A stretch of DNA of 64,000 nt from Rhyacophila brunnea (Eukaryota; Arthropoda; Insecta; Trichoptera; Rhyacophilidae), in assembly GCA_022495005.1 (NCBI GenBank), contig JAGYXB010000180.1, positions 372,001 through 436,000 on the forward strand. Reading direction: 5' to 3'. The translations under genes were made by a program, and so were the position numbers. The notes under the pieces were generated by a model that was not told the origin of the DNA, did no database searches, and saw only the letters and a list, made by a program, of their open reading frames with translations. Of this stretch, positions 32,177-42,798 are shown piece by piece. Numbering within the stretch: the stretch's first letter is position 1; each line of letters starts with the position of its first letter.

Positions 32177-33340
32177 TAAGGGCCGTATGTATGAGATTCA
32201 GAAATTCTTTATAAGTTATTTAACCGATTTTCCGCCATATAGCGTATAGCACTGTTTGTGACGTAAGCAATCTGACATCACACGTCATTCAAAATGGCTG
32301 CTTTATATGTCACTTTCAAATGTGATTTTAATAATGCATTCATTACAACAAATGTTTGGTTGAGGCCCTCGTTCATTTTGTAGACTCTGTAAAACATTCG
32401 CGAACTTTAAAAACTGTTCCTAGTCGTGCTGTTTAAAAAATATAATTTTGATCCATAGTCTATAATCTAGATAGTAGGTAGGTAACTGATACAATGCCTC
32501 GTATTTTGCTTACAAAACGCAATATTTCTCATGGAGATAAGATGGATTTACGTAAGATTAAACGACTGCAAAGATAGGTACCTACTGCCGTATCTGTCAT
32601 TAAAATATGCAATTGGAAGCATTCTGTATTCTTCAAAATATTATGGTACCTACCTACCTAGTTAATTATTGTAAGATAACTGTAATACACAAGGCATAAT
32701 CCTCAAATACACTGGAAACATCAATATACGGTGATTGGTATAAATGATTATATTATACAGAGATCATTACATATTATTATCTAAATCCATTTTCATTTCT
32801 GTAATTTATTCTTATTCTGTTTTGACATCTCTTAACCCAATGTTTACGGGCCGCACAAAATTGTGTTTTTGCTAATTACTTTTCAAATGCAAATTAACAC
32901 GTTAATTACAAAATTAATTAAAAAGGCCCGTAAGCATTAATAGAAGTGATTGAAGTGAATTTAGTCATAATATAACTGTATGTATCGCCACCAAATTTTA
33001 TTGTTTACTGGGAATACTCTCTCCTTTCGTACAGTAGAATTATAAAATAAATATGATAAAATAACTGATAAATTATTTAAAGTTCATAATAATTATTCAT
33101 TTATAATTGTTAAATTTATATGGTACCGTTTGCACACTTTCAGACACATTTACAATTTCAAAATTTTAAATTAATGATCGGGGAATGAAATTTTATAAGT
33201 TTGCCATTATATGGACGCCATGACATATTATGACGTCACATCGTGACGTCGCTAACCAACGGATTACATCTGCACTCATGCATACAAGTAGCAGTATTTA
33301 GCCTATAAAGTATTTGGGAATCTCATGCATACGACCCTAA
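32177..33340. mobile_element. PIF/Harbinger-like MITE (1158 bp) with TAA duplication
   Basis: The element runs from GGGCCGTATGTATGAGATTC (32180) to the inverse GAATCTCATGCATACGACCC (ends 33337). Both ends are flanked by TAA (32177-32179 and 33338-33340), the 3-bp duplication typical of PIF/Harbinger. The arms match over about 50 bases at roughly 75%. There is no transposase ORF. A small inner inverted pair (TTTACGGGCC near 32843, GGCCCGTAAGCATT near 32925) may be a nested element. Confidence 0.7.
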
Positions 33341-33935
33341 GTAAACAGCAGACGGGTAGTATTCCATGAAATAGACAATAACGGAATAAGAATATTTGTA
33401 GGCAATATGTTGTGACATTAGAGTATTTTATATCTATTTTAGGAGTGTTCCGGATGTCACTGTCATATAGCATCTGTTTTCATCGTTTTAAATCAATTCA
33501 CTGTTGACTGTTTCACAAACTTCTCTTCAATCTTATTCCATTCCTTCTCAGATCATGTACATCGTGTTGCCACTTGTCTTATTACCTCAGAATTTAACTA
33601 ATTTCTTTAGAGCCATTTTAGACAAGCAAGTTAAATGTTACGGTGTACCCGGTACCGACTGTGTTTATAATAATATGCATATAATTATATACATGAACGT
33701 TTTACTGGTCGCGAGACGAAGTGCTTAGAAAGCAGGCGGCGGTCGGAACGCATTGGGAGGCGATAGTGAGCGGTTTCGTCATGCCATTGCAGCATACGTA
33801 ATTGGTCACATTGTTATGATTTCACATTTAGTCTTAATCGTAAAGTGTTCAACTAATGTGTATGTATGTAACCAACGTATGCATTTGAAATATGGACCAT
33901 TAATGAAATATAAATTCAAAAAACTACGAGTACCG
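33341..33935. other. Unassigned stretch
   Basis: Open frames at 33504-33728 and 33753-33938 have no recognised motif. A GC-richer patch lies at 33715-33770. Confidence 0.35.
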
Positions 33936-34225
33936 TAACGTGGCACGGAATAATGCATGTTGGGTATAACGCGGAATCCACATAAGAATTCAATAGATAT
34001 TGGGGCAGACAAGAGTACGCGATGTGATAGATATCACTAAGCAGGCGAAACCATTCGATAAATTCCATCATACAGTGGACACTAAACAACCACAGTGACG
34101 CCCTAAAATCCGATGGATAGACTAACTCATAAAATCGGTGGATATATTATGTGGTAGTGAAGTGGAAGAAGCTATGGGAGGCCTTCATCTGGCAATGGAT
34201 TAATCCCAGCTGATGATGATATATA
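33936..34225 (+). pseudogene. RTE-type LINE 3' end with GATGATGAT tail
   Basis: Pieces such as GTGGCACGGAATAATGCATG (R-A-R-N-A-C, compare 53518-53545), then a decayed C-terminal region, end with GGAGGCCTTCATCTGGCAAT and GGATTAATCCCAGCTGATGA. That end matches the 3' end of 56530-57365. The coding frame is destroyed. Confidence 0.65.
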
Positions 34226-34455
34226 GTTCATACATAGGCCTAGTTTTTTTTAAATGTATAATATACTGGACTGTAGTAAAACCTCATTAAAAAAAAATAC
34301 GAAGAGAATATGTAATTTTAAGGAAACCAGAAAAACCCCTTCTCTAGAAGCCTTTATGGATACCTTGCATTTACTATTGAGGTTTCTTTAAAGACTTTGA
34401 CACGCAAACAACTCTACTTGATGCTAATTCAAAACGTATTTTACATTACAGAATA

Positions 34456-34707
34456 TTATACTACTTTCGGTACTCTATCCTTCCTTGGGGCACCTGAACA
34501 CTTAGCCTTTGTCCCCTTCATCTGTAGTTTAATATATCTATGATGGTTTGTCGTATTTAAATCGACATCTGGAGGCTTCGCAACCACTAGAGGCTGATGT
34601 GAAAAATATTTGTTTAATTTTGTGATTTTGTCACCTTGGACCGTCGTCGGATTCTTTCCTCCGGTATCGTGACGCTGAAGAGTTATTGTGTTCTCGCAGA
34701 GAGACAT
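34456..34707 (-). CDS. Unrecognised 83-codon ORF
   Basis: The minus-strand frame starts at ATG (MSLCENTITLQRHDTGGKN) and ends QMKGTKAKCSGAPRKDRVP plus three residues. No domain is recognised. The codon mix is fairly balanced for this AT-rich region. The stretch around the C-terminal QMKGTKAKCSGAP is echoed at 52135-52205 in the same orientation, so the two may belong to a repeat or to a terminal exon and its copy. It may also be chance. Confidence 0.3.
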   Translation of the reverse strand: MSLCENTITLQRHDTGGKNPTTVQGDKITKLNKYFSHQPLVVAKPPDVDLNTTNHHRYIKLQMKGTKAKCSGAPRKDRVPKVV

Positions 34708-34730
34708 GAAACATAGTAGACAGACATAGA

Positions 34731-35314
34731 ATTGGTATCAGTGGTGAAGGGTGAAGGTAGGTTATTAAGATCCGACATAAATAGTGGACATTAAACATTG
34801 TCAGTCATACGTATTTATTTGTATTGAATTAAGACTACAATTTACAGATGGTGTAGGTTAATTTAAAAAAAAAATCAATTAACCCCTATTTAAACTCAAC
34901 CACAATGTTTTTTTTGGGCGATCCGACAAAATTGTGGACACTTTTTCATTCATACTTATTTATTTTCGTTGAATTAAGAATACTCAATACATAAGTTGTT
35001 GGTTAGTTTTTTTAAAAATCATAAAGTGCTGCTTAACCAAATCATAATAGATAAAAAAATATTATTCTATCTGTAAAACATTCAAAATGATGTATGATTT
35101 ATTGCCATAAATTTAATATTTTATAGGTAGACTACTGTTTTGACTATTAGCTATTTTTGCAGAGTTTAATTGAATTTTAAAAACTAACCATCACCATCTG
35201 TAAATATTAGTATTAGTACAATGAAAACAAATACGTATAACTGATAAAGTTTAGTGTGCACTATTTATATCGGATCTTAACAGCCTACCTCCACTCTTCG
35301 CCACTGATTGGTAT
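34731..35314. mobile_element. hAT MITE M1, copy 5, with perfect 8-bp target duplication
   Basis: The element 34739-35306 starts CAGTGGTGAAGGGTGAAGG and ends CTCCACTCTTCGCCACTG. The host octamer ATTGGTAT stands directly on both sides (34731-34738 and 35307-35314). The 8-bp duplication and the CAG...CTG ends define a hAT-superfamily MITE and fix the superfamily for all M1 copies. Confidence 0.95.
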
Positions 35315-35679
35315 GTACCAAAAGAGCTGGTATTCTATCAGATTTATAAAATATACACTAGGATAGCCTTAAAGGCTGTTAGCAAGGTAGTCGTAATTGG
35401 AAATATTCATTTCGGATATCGTTTAGGAAATATACTTACGGCGTAATATTATTAAAATTGACGTTTGTTGATAGTTTGATGGGTGTGCCTTAATGGAATG
35501 GATTATAATGATTTGGTTATTAACTAGATTAAAATGTTATCTATATATTATATAACACCGTTTCAATTACTAAGCACATACAAAACAGCTACATCAATAT
35601 TTAAAAAATCTAGAGTACAATATAAAATATCAACCACAGTTACCACGTCGCTTCTTCATCTATAGCGTGACCAGACAGA
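35315..35679. other. AT-rich stretch without a recognised gene
   Basis: No repeat or coding feature is supported here. Confidence 0.4.
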
Positions 35680-35890
35680 TATGACGAAGTACTACAGGAT
35701 GCAAACCATATCCTCTGGAAATGTTCTGAAATGTGTATCGAAAGAGAAGAGATGCTTAAGTTCATCCAACCAGCTGTCGGGCTCATCGGGCCACCCGACC
35801 TGGTCGCCAAAAAGTTACATTTAATTGTGAAGATCTCTTCACATAGTTTTGTATGTCCGTATTGTTTTAGCTTTGTTTTTGTATAATCCA
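35680..35890 (+). pseudogene. R1-like LINE C-terminal fragment
   Basis: The plus strand reads DANHILWKCSEMCIEREEML and IGPPDLVAKK. This aligns with HILWDCPLMEFERAEL and IGLGDLVATE near the end of the R1 element at 38327-41730. The His and Cys of the terminal CCHC-type knuckle are kept, and the two upstream Cys are missing because the copy starts here. The fragment ends at tandem stops around 35884. Confidence 0.7.
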
Positions 35891-36842
35891 TTAATTATTA
35901 ATTAGAATCATTTGTTTTTTGTTACTTCACTGTGCTCCTCTCTCTCATGGGTAGTTGTATTAGAAAATGTCTGTAAACTCAATCAAAGCACACTTAAGTT
36001 TATGGCAACCTCAATTTTGGGTATCTGCTCCTGAGACATTCCCAGGAATAAAAAAATGCTGATGATTCACATGAAAATGTAGGGTCTTGTGATACGCTCA
36101 GTTAAAACCGAATGGGGTGCGGGGTGGGTTGGTTTGGAGGGGTCTATTTTTGTGTTGTCTGAAAGTCCGTATAGGGCACATTGAAAATATTAGCGTTTTA
36201 ACGAAGTTTTTAGTGTTTTTTTTGATGCTGCTATTTTTCTATTTCTTTGCAAGACAACTGATAGTGTTATTGGATATCAAAGTTATTAAAATTTAGTTTC
36301 TATAATGTTGTTTAATATGCTACGCATATATATGTGGGGTTCAACAACCCCAGACCATGTCAGCAAACAGCGTCAGTTACACAATTATCGCACATCACCT
36401 CATCTACAATCAGCATATTCTGCAAGTATGACATTCTTCGGTGAGGGTCGACAAACCCCGGGCCTTCTCAGTGAAACAACGCAAAGTTGCAGCGGTGTGA
36501 CAGTCAGCGTATTTTCAATTGTGAACTATATTAATAATGGCTTGCCGCAATTTATAGGGATATAATAGTACACTCTATCATCATGCCTCGGACTGAGCAC
36601 ATCTCACCGCATAGTAGTCACTTCCACCGAGCCTTGGACTGCTCATCTATACTGCGTTATTTATTCTTGTACTACCTGTATACCGTTTAGGGAGCAATAA
36701 ATTCTTGCTACTCGATTCGCTCGAGCAATCTCCAACCAGTCACTTTTCTCCTCCAATATAAACACCGCCAAACATATCCTCCAAATGGGTATAATAGGTT
36801 TATTAATATATTTAAGTTGAAGAATGATAATATTAAAGTATG
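35891..36842. other. Unassigned stretch
   Basis: It includes an 86-codon frame at 36305-36565 without family features. Two loosely similar segments (36338-36420 and 36447-36515: CAACAACCCCAGACC and CGACAAACCCCGGGCC) suggest an old duplication. No gene is supported. Confidence 0.35.
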
Positions 36843-37412
36843 GTAAACCACTTATATATCTTGGATCATGCATTACACCTCAAAACGACATCAGCCAAGA
36901 AGTTAGCAGAAGGATTACTCTGGCAAACAAATCTTACTACGGTTTAAAGACACTTCAGATCAAGACTCCTCTCAAAGAAAACTAAGATAAAGTTATACAA
37001 AACCCTCATCATTAACCTATGGGTCGGAATGCTGGGCTTTATCAAAAAAAGATGAGAGGAAGCTGGATATCTTTGAAAGACAGATATTAAGAAGAGTCTT
37101 CGGAGCTGTATGTGAGGAGGATGGCACGTGGCGAGGAAGTTACAATCATGAACTATATGCGTTGTATGAAAATCGCGTGAAAGTGGGGCGACTTCGTTGG
37201 GTGGGCCATGTCTCAAAGATAGAACCCAACCACCAAAGAGGCTTCTCTTCAACAGACCAGAAGGGAAAATGAGGGTTGGGAGACCTAGACTCGAGACAGC
37301 ATCCCTGAGACTAAGGCGTGGAGGGAGATGGAGCAGATAGAGGGGAGTAGAGACGTTTCCTGGAGGTGGCCAAGATCCACATTGGGTTGTAGTGCCAAAG
37401 ATGATAATGGTA
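36843..37412 (+). pseudogene. RTE-type LINE fragment, region after RT
   Basis: The plus strand reads YLGSCITPQNDISQEVSRRI, then GLKTLQIKTPLKEN, and after frameshifts SECWALSKKDERKLDIFERQ, LRRVFGAV, RGSYNHELYALYE, VGRLRWVGHVSKIEP and KMRVGRPRLE. This is the standard order downstream of the RT domain in RTE/endonuclease-RT elements. At least two frameshifts and several stops make it a pseudogene. Confidence 0.8.
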
Positions 37413-38097
37413 AACCTTTGCCGGTTTTGATACTTGGGAGTAGATTATAATCTATTTGAAGTTGGACATGTCTGGTTTAGACACATTTTTTCTTTGTACA
37501 AGTGTTTTTCTACAAAAGATCTTTGTGATTACTGATAAATTATGATAATGTCCGTCACAAAATTACCAAGACTTATACTGACGAAGGAAAGCTATTATCA
37601 TGTTTGTGGTATATTACATTTTTTTATGAATCTCATTTCGGGGGATTCAGAAAATATAATATACATATTTTTATGAATAATATCCCGCAAAAAGTTTCAA
37701 CAAGTTATTGACATGCCGTGTAGAATCGCATTACAATGTTAAAACGATCGGCGATATTTTTCCAGTGGCCTATTGTTTGTTTTCACGATGATGAATTTTC
37801 TTCATACAGCTTGCTATCTAGTTCTCTCTTGCAAATAAATATAAATTCCCTCCGTACTCAGTGTCGAAAGAAATCCGTTTTTACTCAAAGCTTTGACTCG
37901 GCAAGTTGCTTGAAAGAAGAAAATCTTTGAAAAATTCTCATATATGAAACAATTCTCAAAATATCATGAAATGTGGTAGTGTCAGTTAAAAAAATACGTT
38001 ACTTCAGTTTAAACCGCTCATTTTCCATTTGAAATTCTATAAATTGTTTTCTATTTGCGATAATTATACAAATTTTAGACATAACTACTGTCTATTA
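37413..38097. other. AT-rich stretch without a recognised gene
   Basis: A 64-codon frame at 37736-37930 shows no family features. I see nothing else. Confidence 0.35.
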
Positions 38098-38326
38098 TTA
38101 AGACGATACATCAGTGAAACGGAAAATAATTTTCAACTATAGGCGCGGCGAAATTTTGGACTCGCTGGCGTTCGGAGGAGAATGTCGAGCTGGGAACACG
38201 TCAATTTGTTTCGTGATGGCGACGGGGGTATTAATTCTTAAATCGTGTAAAGATGACTAAAACGTTACCCATTTACTTTAAAAAGTAAACATGTCAATGG
38301 ATATATTATTATTGTTACTAATAGAA

Positions 38327-38556
38327 TTCGTTAAAGTGCCCACCACCACCCGTCATATATGCACAACCGTGGATATGCCCGGCCGCTTTCTATGACGCTT
38401 TAAACGTGTCTGAAAGAAGTGATTTTAAGTGCTCATTCCGTCCCGAGACGGAGCCGCACGGGACTGATGTTGCAACCATGCACCGTAGTGCTTAAAGAAG
38501 AAAGTTAAGAAATATTTTTTTTTTGTTTTTTGGACTGGCTCTGCTGTCCGCTGACG
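38327..38556 (-). other. R1 3' untranslated region
   Basis: It contains an A-rich run (seen as T at 38514-38527) and the segment with GTGCGGCTCCGTCTCGGGAC, TTTCAGACACGTTTAAAGCG and GCATATCCACGGTTGTGCAT. The same segments recur in the opposite orientation at 42240-42415. Confidence 0.75.
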
Positions 38557-39609
38557 TTAAGCGCTTTGTGTACCCGCATACTGAGTGTCAAGAATTGAAA
38601 TGGATGAGTCCACAGAAGAGTCGGGACCATCCCGCTCCCCATACGACGCTGCAAATTTCTCAAATGCCGCAAAGTTGGCCTCGGTTGCTACTAGATCTCC
38701 AAGACCAATTGGGCCCGTGTGAGGACGGACCCTGGCAAACAGCTCCGCTCGTTCGAATTCCATAAGCGGGCAATCCCAGAGGATGTGTTCAACATCTTGG
38801 TGGTCATGCCCGCAGGTACAACCCGGCCCATCTACTATCAAGCCAAACTCGTGAAGTCTGGCGGCGAAGTTGCTATGGCCGGTGAGGAACTGGCTAATCC
38901 AGTGCGAAGGTTGGAGTCTTCTAGTTTGGTGCCTGCAGAATACGTCTGAAAAAAAACGGTAAGTGTGCCGCCCCTTGGGGGAGGCGGTCCACCTCGCCTG
39001 CCATGCCGCATATGCGGTCTTGTACACAATGTCACTTACAGTCTTCCTGTAAGGAACGTCCTCGGATCTCTGCGGTGGTGTCAGATGGACACCGGCGAGT
39101 ATTGTGCTGATCCCCCTCAAGAGGAGGGTGATCGATCCTCTGACTTGGACGTGCAGATCGAGGGGTAGCACCCCCGCGAGTACGGCAAGCGCGTCAGTAG
39201 AAGTTGTGCGGTAGGCTTTGGTAAGCGAGATCAGCACAAGTCGCTGCCCGCTTAATAGTGCGCGTCTCACGAGAGTTAAGGAGTTTACTCGAGAATGCCA
39301 AATGCTGGAGGCGTAACCGGCAATTCCTATGAAAATTGCGCCGTATGCAACCTTAAGGGCTCTAGGCTTAAGTCCCCAATTGCTGCCCGCCATTCGGGCC
39401 ATTCTCTGATAGGCCGAATTGGCCTTAGAGACGGCCGTCTTGGCGTGGTGAACGAAAGACAGCTTGTCATCAAGAATTACTCCCAGATACGTAACCCTTT
39501 CGAAGAAACGCACTGAGGTCTGGCCAAAACGAACCGTGGGCGGCCGTCGAGTTATGTTGACCCGAGAACTACCCCCTGAGGAGGACAGCTTCCGTTTTGC
39601 TCGGGGCAA
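38557..39609 (-). pseudogene. R1 ORF2, thumb and C-terminal knuckle, out of frame
   Basis: This 350-codon frame continues the polymerase: FFERVTYLGVILDDKLSF, GLKPRALKVAYGAI, and near the end CTCGHDHQDVEHILWDC, the CCHC-type terminal knuckle (C-x-C-x7-H-x4-C) of R1-like elements. It has no initiation codon of its own; the listed start is an internal TTG. It is separated from the upstream frame by a stop (39632-39634) and by a frameshift near 39570-39580, in or next to a run of G. The natural stop is at 38557. Confidence 0.85.
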
Positions 39610-39631
39610 AGGTCAGCTTGTTCAGCAACCC

Positions 39632-41698
39632 CTAATTAAGGATTCTGCCCAAGGCGTCCGTGGCTGCACGCTCAAGTGCCGGTCGGCTGGTCGCCCCAAC
39701 AAGCAGGAGCAAGTCGTCAGCGTACGCAACGAGCGTGCAGCCCGGAGGCAGTGGCAGGGACAGAACGTCGTCAAACAGAATGTTCCACAGAAGGGGTCCC
39801 AGGACGGAGCCCTGAGGACACCCCATGGTGGTCCTCCTGTGAATCAGGCTGGGGCCGGAGTCGTAGGTTATCTCCTTATTGCTGAAGTAGCTTTGAACTA
39901 AGGCAAAGAGGTCCCCGGGGATCTGTTTCAGCCTAAGCTTTGCCAGAACCAAGGGCCACCACGCAGTATCAAACGCGCCCGCTATGTCGAGAAAAATCCC
40001 GGCAACGAGGTCCTTGCCAGAGCTCTCCACAGAATCGATCACAAAGCGAATCGCATCCCCGGTGGACTTTCCGGGTCTAAACCCAAATTGTCTTTGCGAG
40101 ATTGGACAGTTTTCCGACAGGTGGGACTCAATCCTGCTGTTTATCAATCTTTCCAATATCTTCCCGAAGACGGGAAGGAGCGTAATCGGTCTATACGCTT
40201 TCGGGTCATAAGGAGGGCGACTGCCGGCTTTGGGGATCACCGTGAGATGACCCTTTTTCCAGCAGTCGGGGAATATGCCACTACTCATGCATTCTTTGTA
40301 GAGTTGCGTGATCTCGTGTGAGGCAAGAGACCACGCCCTTCTCGCTAGCGCGTTATCTATGCAGTCAAGCCCCGGGGCTTTGCCAATCGGGAGGCTGGCA
40401 AATAGGATCCCTAGCTCGGACATGGTAGTGGCTGCGGATCGCGGAGTGTTTAAGGGGAGCAGCGCATAGACGCGAAGCTGCTGAAATCGGTCGTTGTCAA
40501 TGTCGAGCGACTCGTTGTCCTGCGGGATAAGAGCATCCAACAGGACTGTGGCGGACTCTTCAGAGCTATTGGTGAACGATCCGTCGGGGCGCCGTACCGC
40601 CGACATGACTTTTCCGGGCCGTAGGCCAAGCTTCATCACGCGGAAGGGGGGGCCCCACGGATCATTGCCACCCATTTCAGTGACGAACTCTCTCCAGTGC
40701 ACCTTCTTAGCCTTACTGATTGCCTTTTTGAACTTGAGTCTAGTGGTCCTGTAGGTGACCGCAAGCGGATGGTCCGCGTGCAGCGGCCCCTCCAGCGATC
40801 TTCGCGCTGCTTGTAAGGCCCTTCTGGCCCTCCTCATCGTGTCTCTCAGTCTTGTCAGTCTCGGCTTCCACCAGGGTGCGAGGTTCGGCGGTCTCAGGGT
40901 CGTCCTTCCGATAGTGCCCTCCGCTTTTTCAATAATGAGATTCGTGAGGTCCTCAGCCGCAGCGTGCATGTCCTTTGGCGGAGGGCGCGAGGCCATCCTG
41001 TCCAGACCCTCAGCAAACTCGCAGTCAAAACGTACCCAGTCGGTTCCCTTGGTCCTGAAACGCCTCGGCAGTGACTCGCTCACAAGTGGAGCGAGAGACG
41101 CGTGGCCCCTCTCGGTCCTGTAGGCGAACGTGATCAGACGGTGGTCGCTTGCTGACGCTTCCAAATGGACAGTCCAGTTCACGACGCGTCCGGCAGAACC
41201 ATTGGATATCAAAGTGACATCAATGTGAGATTCCCCATTGTTGGTAGAGAATGTGGCTGGACCATTAGAGTTATTCAGCACCGTCAGGTCGTGAGTTGCC
41301 ACGAGTTCCTCGAGGGGCGCCGGATTGTCCCGGCCAGACCGCGGCCCCCGGGGGGCCCACAGCCATGATTGAACGTTGACGTCCGCTCCCACTATAATCT
41401 GTTTGCCGCGGCATGCAACCAGAATTTTATCGAGCTGCTCGACGCATTTCAGGATGTTTACGCTGAATTTAAAGTAAGAAGAGACCACCACAATGGAGTT
41501 CCCCGATCGGTCGGAGACCTCCGCTACGGCAAAGAGTTCGCTCGACAAGTGGGCAAGGTGTAGCACCACTAGGGTAGGATTCGCAACGAAGATGCAGGCC
41601 ATGGACCCCAGGCCGTGGTGCATTACCCGACCCCCACTGAAACCCAGGTTGGGGCCGTAGGAGTAAGGCTCCTGCACCAGGACCAAATCGATGTCCAT
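39632..41698 (-). CDS. R1 ORF2: endonuclease and reverse transcriptase (ends at a nonsense codon)
   Basis: The 688-residue frame starts at an in-frame ATG (MDIDLVLVQEPY), which is internal to the original protein. The APE-type endonuclease spans about residues 1-195: the Glu of QEPY, GADVNVQSWLW in place of the usual GxDxNA motif, HIDVTL and the ASDHRLI end motif. The RT follows: GKAPGLDCIDN, FGFRPGKSTGDAI, motif A FLDIAGAFDTAWW (about 569), motif B GCPQGSVLGP (about 626) and motif C YADDLLLL (659). The frame stops with TAG at 39632-39634, and the RT thumb is encoded just behind it in the same frame, so this is a nonsense mutation rather than the natural end. R1 elements normally target 28S rDNA, but here the host is a MITE; related clade members (for example Waldo-like or RT-like) are possible. 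Confidence 0.9.
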   Translation of the reverse strand: MDIDLVLVQEPYSYGPNLGFSGGRVMHHGLGSMACIFVANPTLVVLHLAHLSSELFAVAEVSDRSGNSIVVVSSYFKFSVNILKCVEQLDKILVACRGKQIIVGADVNVQSWLWAPRGPRSGRDNPAPLEELVATHDLTVLNNSNGPATFSTNNGESHIDVTLISNGSAGRVVNWTVHLEASASDHRLITFAYRTERGHASLAPLVSESLPRRFRTKGTDWVRFDCEFAEGLDRMASRPPPKDMHAAAEDLTNLIIEKAEGTIGRTTLRPPNLAPWWKPRLTRLRDTMRRARRALQAARRSLEGPLHADHPLAVTYRTTRLKFKKAISKAKKVHWREFVTEMGGNDPWGPPFRVMKLGLRPGKVMSAVRRPDGSFTNSSEESATVLLDALIPQDNESLDIDNDRFQQLRVYALLPLNTPRSAATTMSELGILFASLPIGKAPGLDCIDNALARRAWSLASHEITQLYKECMSSGIFPDCWKKGHLTVIPKAGSRPPYDPKAYRPITLLPVFGKILERLINSRIESHLSENCPISQRQFGFRPGKSTGDAIRFVIDSVESSGKDLVAGIFLDIAGAFDTAWWPLVLAKLRLKQIPGDLFALVQSYFSNKEITYDSGPSLIHRRTTMGCPQGSVLGPLLWNILFDDVLSLPLPPGCTLVAYADDLLLLVGATSRPALERAATDALGRILN

Positions 41699-42239
41699 TT
41701 CCCGAACCGTCTTGATCAGCTCCGCCGTTATATAAACAGAACATTAAATGGACGCATGTTGGATTTATATGACAAATTATATTTCGTTTCGCATGCGTCT
41801 TTTGCACCCGCGACCCGCAATCCGCGCATCGCCTAGCCACGATCTTTTTAGACCGTGTATATCTACGGTTGAAATCGGGCTTAGCAGTAATATAATAATA
41901 CTTATTGTAACATAATATACCGAATTGGTATTTGTTATTTCTAATAATATTAGATCCTTCTAATAATAAGAAAGAGGAGATTGCTAAATATTCCGGACAT
42001 ACTTTAGATATAATATTATTATTATCTTTTTTTATTGCCGTCCACTACGTTTTCACATATCTTCAGGCAGGTATATACTGCGGCCTAGCAAATGATACGA
42101 GTCCTTTAATCTTGTGATGGAAACGTCCAAGGAATAATTTCTCCAAGACCCTGTTTGTGGATTGCATAGGACGAGCGACTTAAGCGAAGACACTTAATGC
42201 CATCGAGACTCTGACAGTCCAACCCAATTCTTTTATCTC

Positions 42240-42415
42240 TATTTTTTTTTCTTTAAGTACCACGGTGAATAGTTGTTACATCAATCTCGTGCGGCTCCGT
42301 ATCTGGATAGCAAAGCGAGCACGTAAAATATTTTCTTTCAGACACGTTTTAAGCGTCACGGAAGGCGGCACTGCATATCCACGGCTGTACATACATGACA
42401 GGTGGAGATGGGGAA
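42240..42415 (+). mobile_element. R1 3' UTR fragment (dead-on-arrival copy)
   Basis: TCTCGTGCGGCTCCGTATCT, TTTCAGACACGTTTTAAGCG and GCATATCCACGGCTGTACAT follow the order of the R1 3' UTR with about 80-85% identity. It is a separate, older and severely 5'-truncated insertion about 500 bp away from the main R1. Confidence 0.75.
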
Positions 42416-42798
42416 CCTATAATCATGTATCCATTTTAGTTATCTGGTCAGCGTAGTTATCTCTAACCGCCATTGAACATCAGTCTGGCGAACATGAGTA
42501 CCACGGGTCTTACAGTGGCCAGGCGTATCGTAGAATGCTGAGGTATATTAATAATTGGAGATTAATGTTGTTAACAAGAGGGAAAGAGAGAACTTTTAAT
42601 TGACATTAAAATGATAGACTTAATGAGCCATTAGTGTTATCAATTTCTACGACATACCTAATATTGTTATTATTTTTTCATATTACAAAGAAATAACGTA
42701 ATCCAAGTATAAAGTAATCTGAGGTCATTGGCAATCGTCTATTATAATTAATGTAACGGTAGGAATAATACTCTCAGGAATTTATTTTCACTGACAAA
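42416..42798. other. Unassigned stretch
   Basis: No coding or repeat feature is supported in this AT-rich interval. Confidence 0.4.

Larger units (their letters stand above)
38327..41730 (-). mobile_element. R1-clade LINE, 5'-truncated
   Basis: This GC-rich 3.4-kb insertion carries an endonuclease-RT frame (41698-39632), its C-terminal continuation (39609-38557) and a 3' UTR to 38327. ORF1 and the start of the endonuclease are absent; the 5' end joins MITE sequence at about 41730. There is no long poly-A at the 3' end. Inside the MITE the insertion lies between TAATAGAA and ATAAACAGAAC. The base composition differs sharply from the surroundings, and the reading frame is nearly intact, so the insertion is fairly young. 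Confidence 0.92.
38098..41875 (+). mobile_element. TTAA MITE (family M2), copy 1, split by the R1 LINE
   Basis: 38102-38326 (GACGATACATCAGTGAAACG, then GATGGCGACGGGGGTA and AATCGTGTAAAGATGACTAA) and 41731-41860 (AACAGAACATTAAATGGACG, then GCGCATCGCCTAGCC) are the two halves of the element seen intact at 54343-54716. TTAA stands before the left end (38098-38101). The right end has diverged after about 41860. The R1 element lies exactly between the halves. Confidence 0.85.

Noticed and set aside
39984..41123. Several open frames antisense to the R1 polymerase
   Set aside because: They are shadows of the GC-rich coding frame; none has a recognisable domain.
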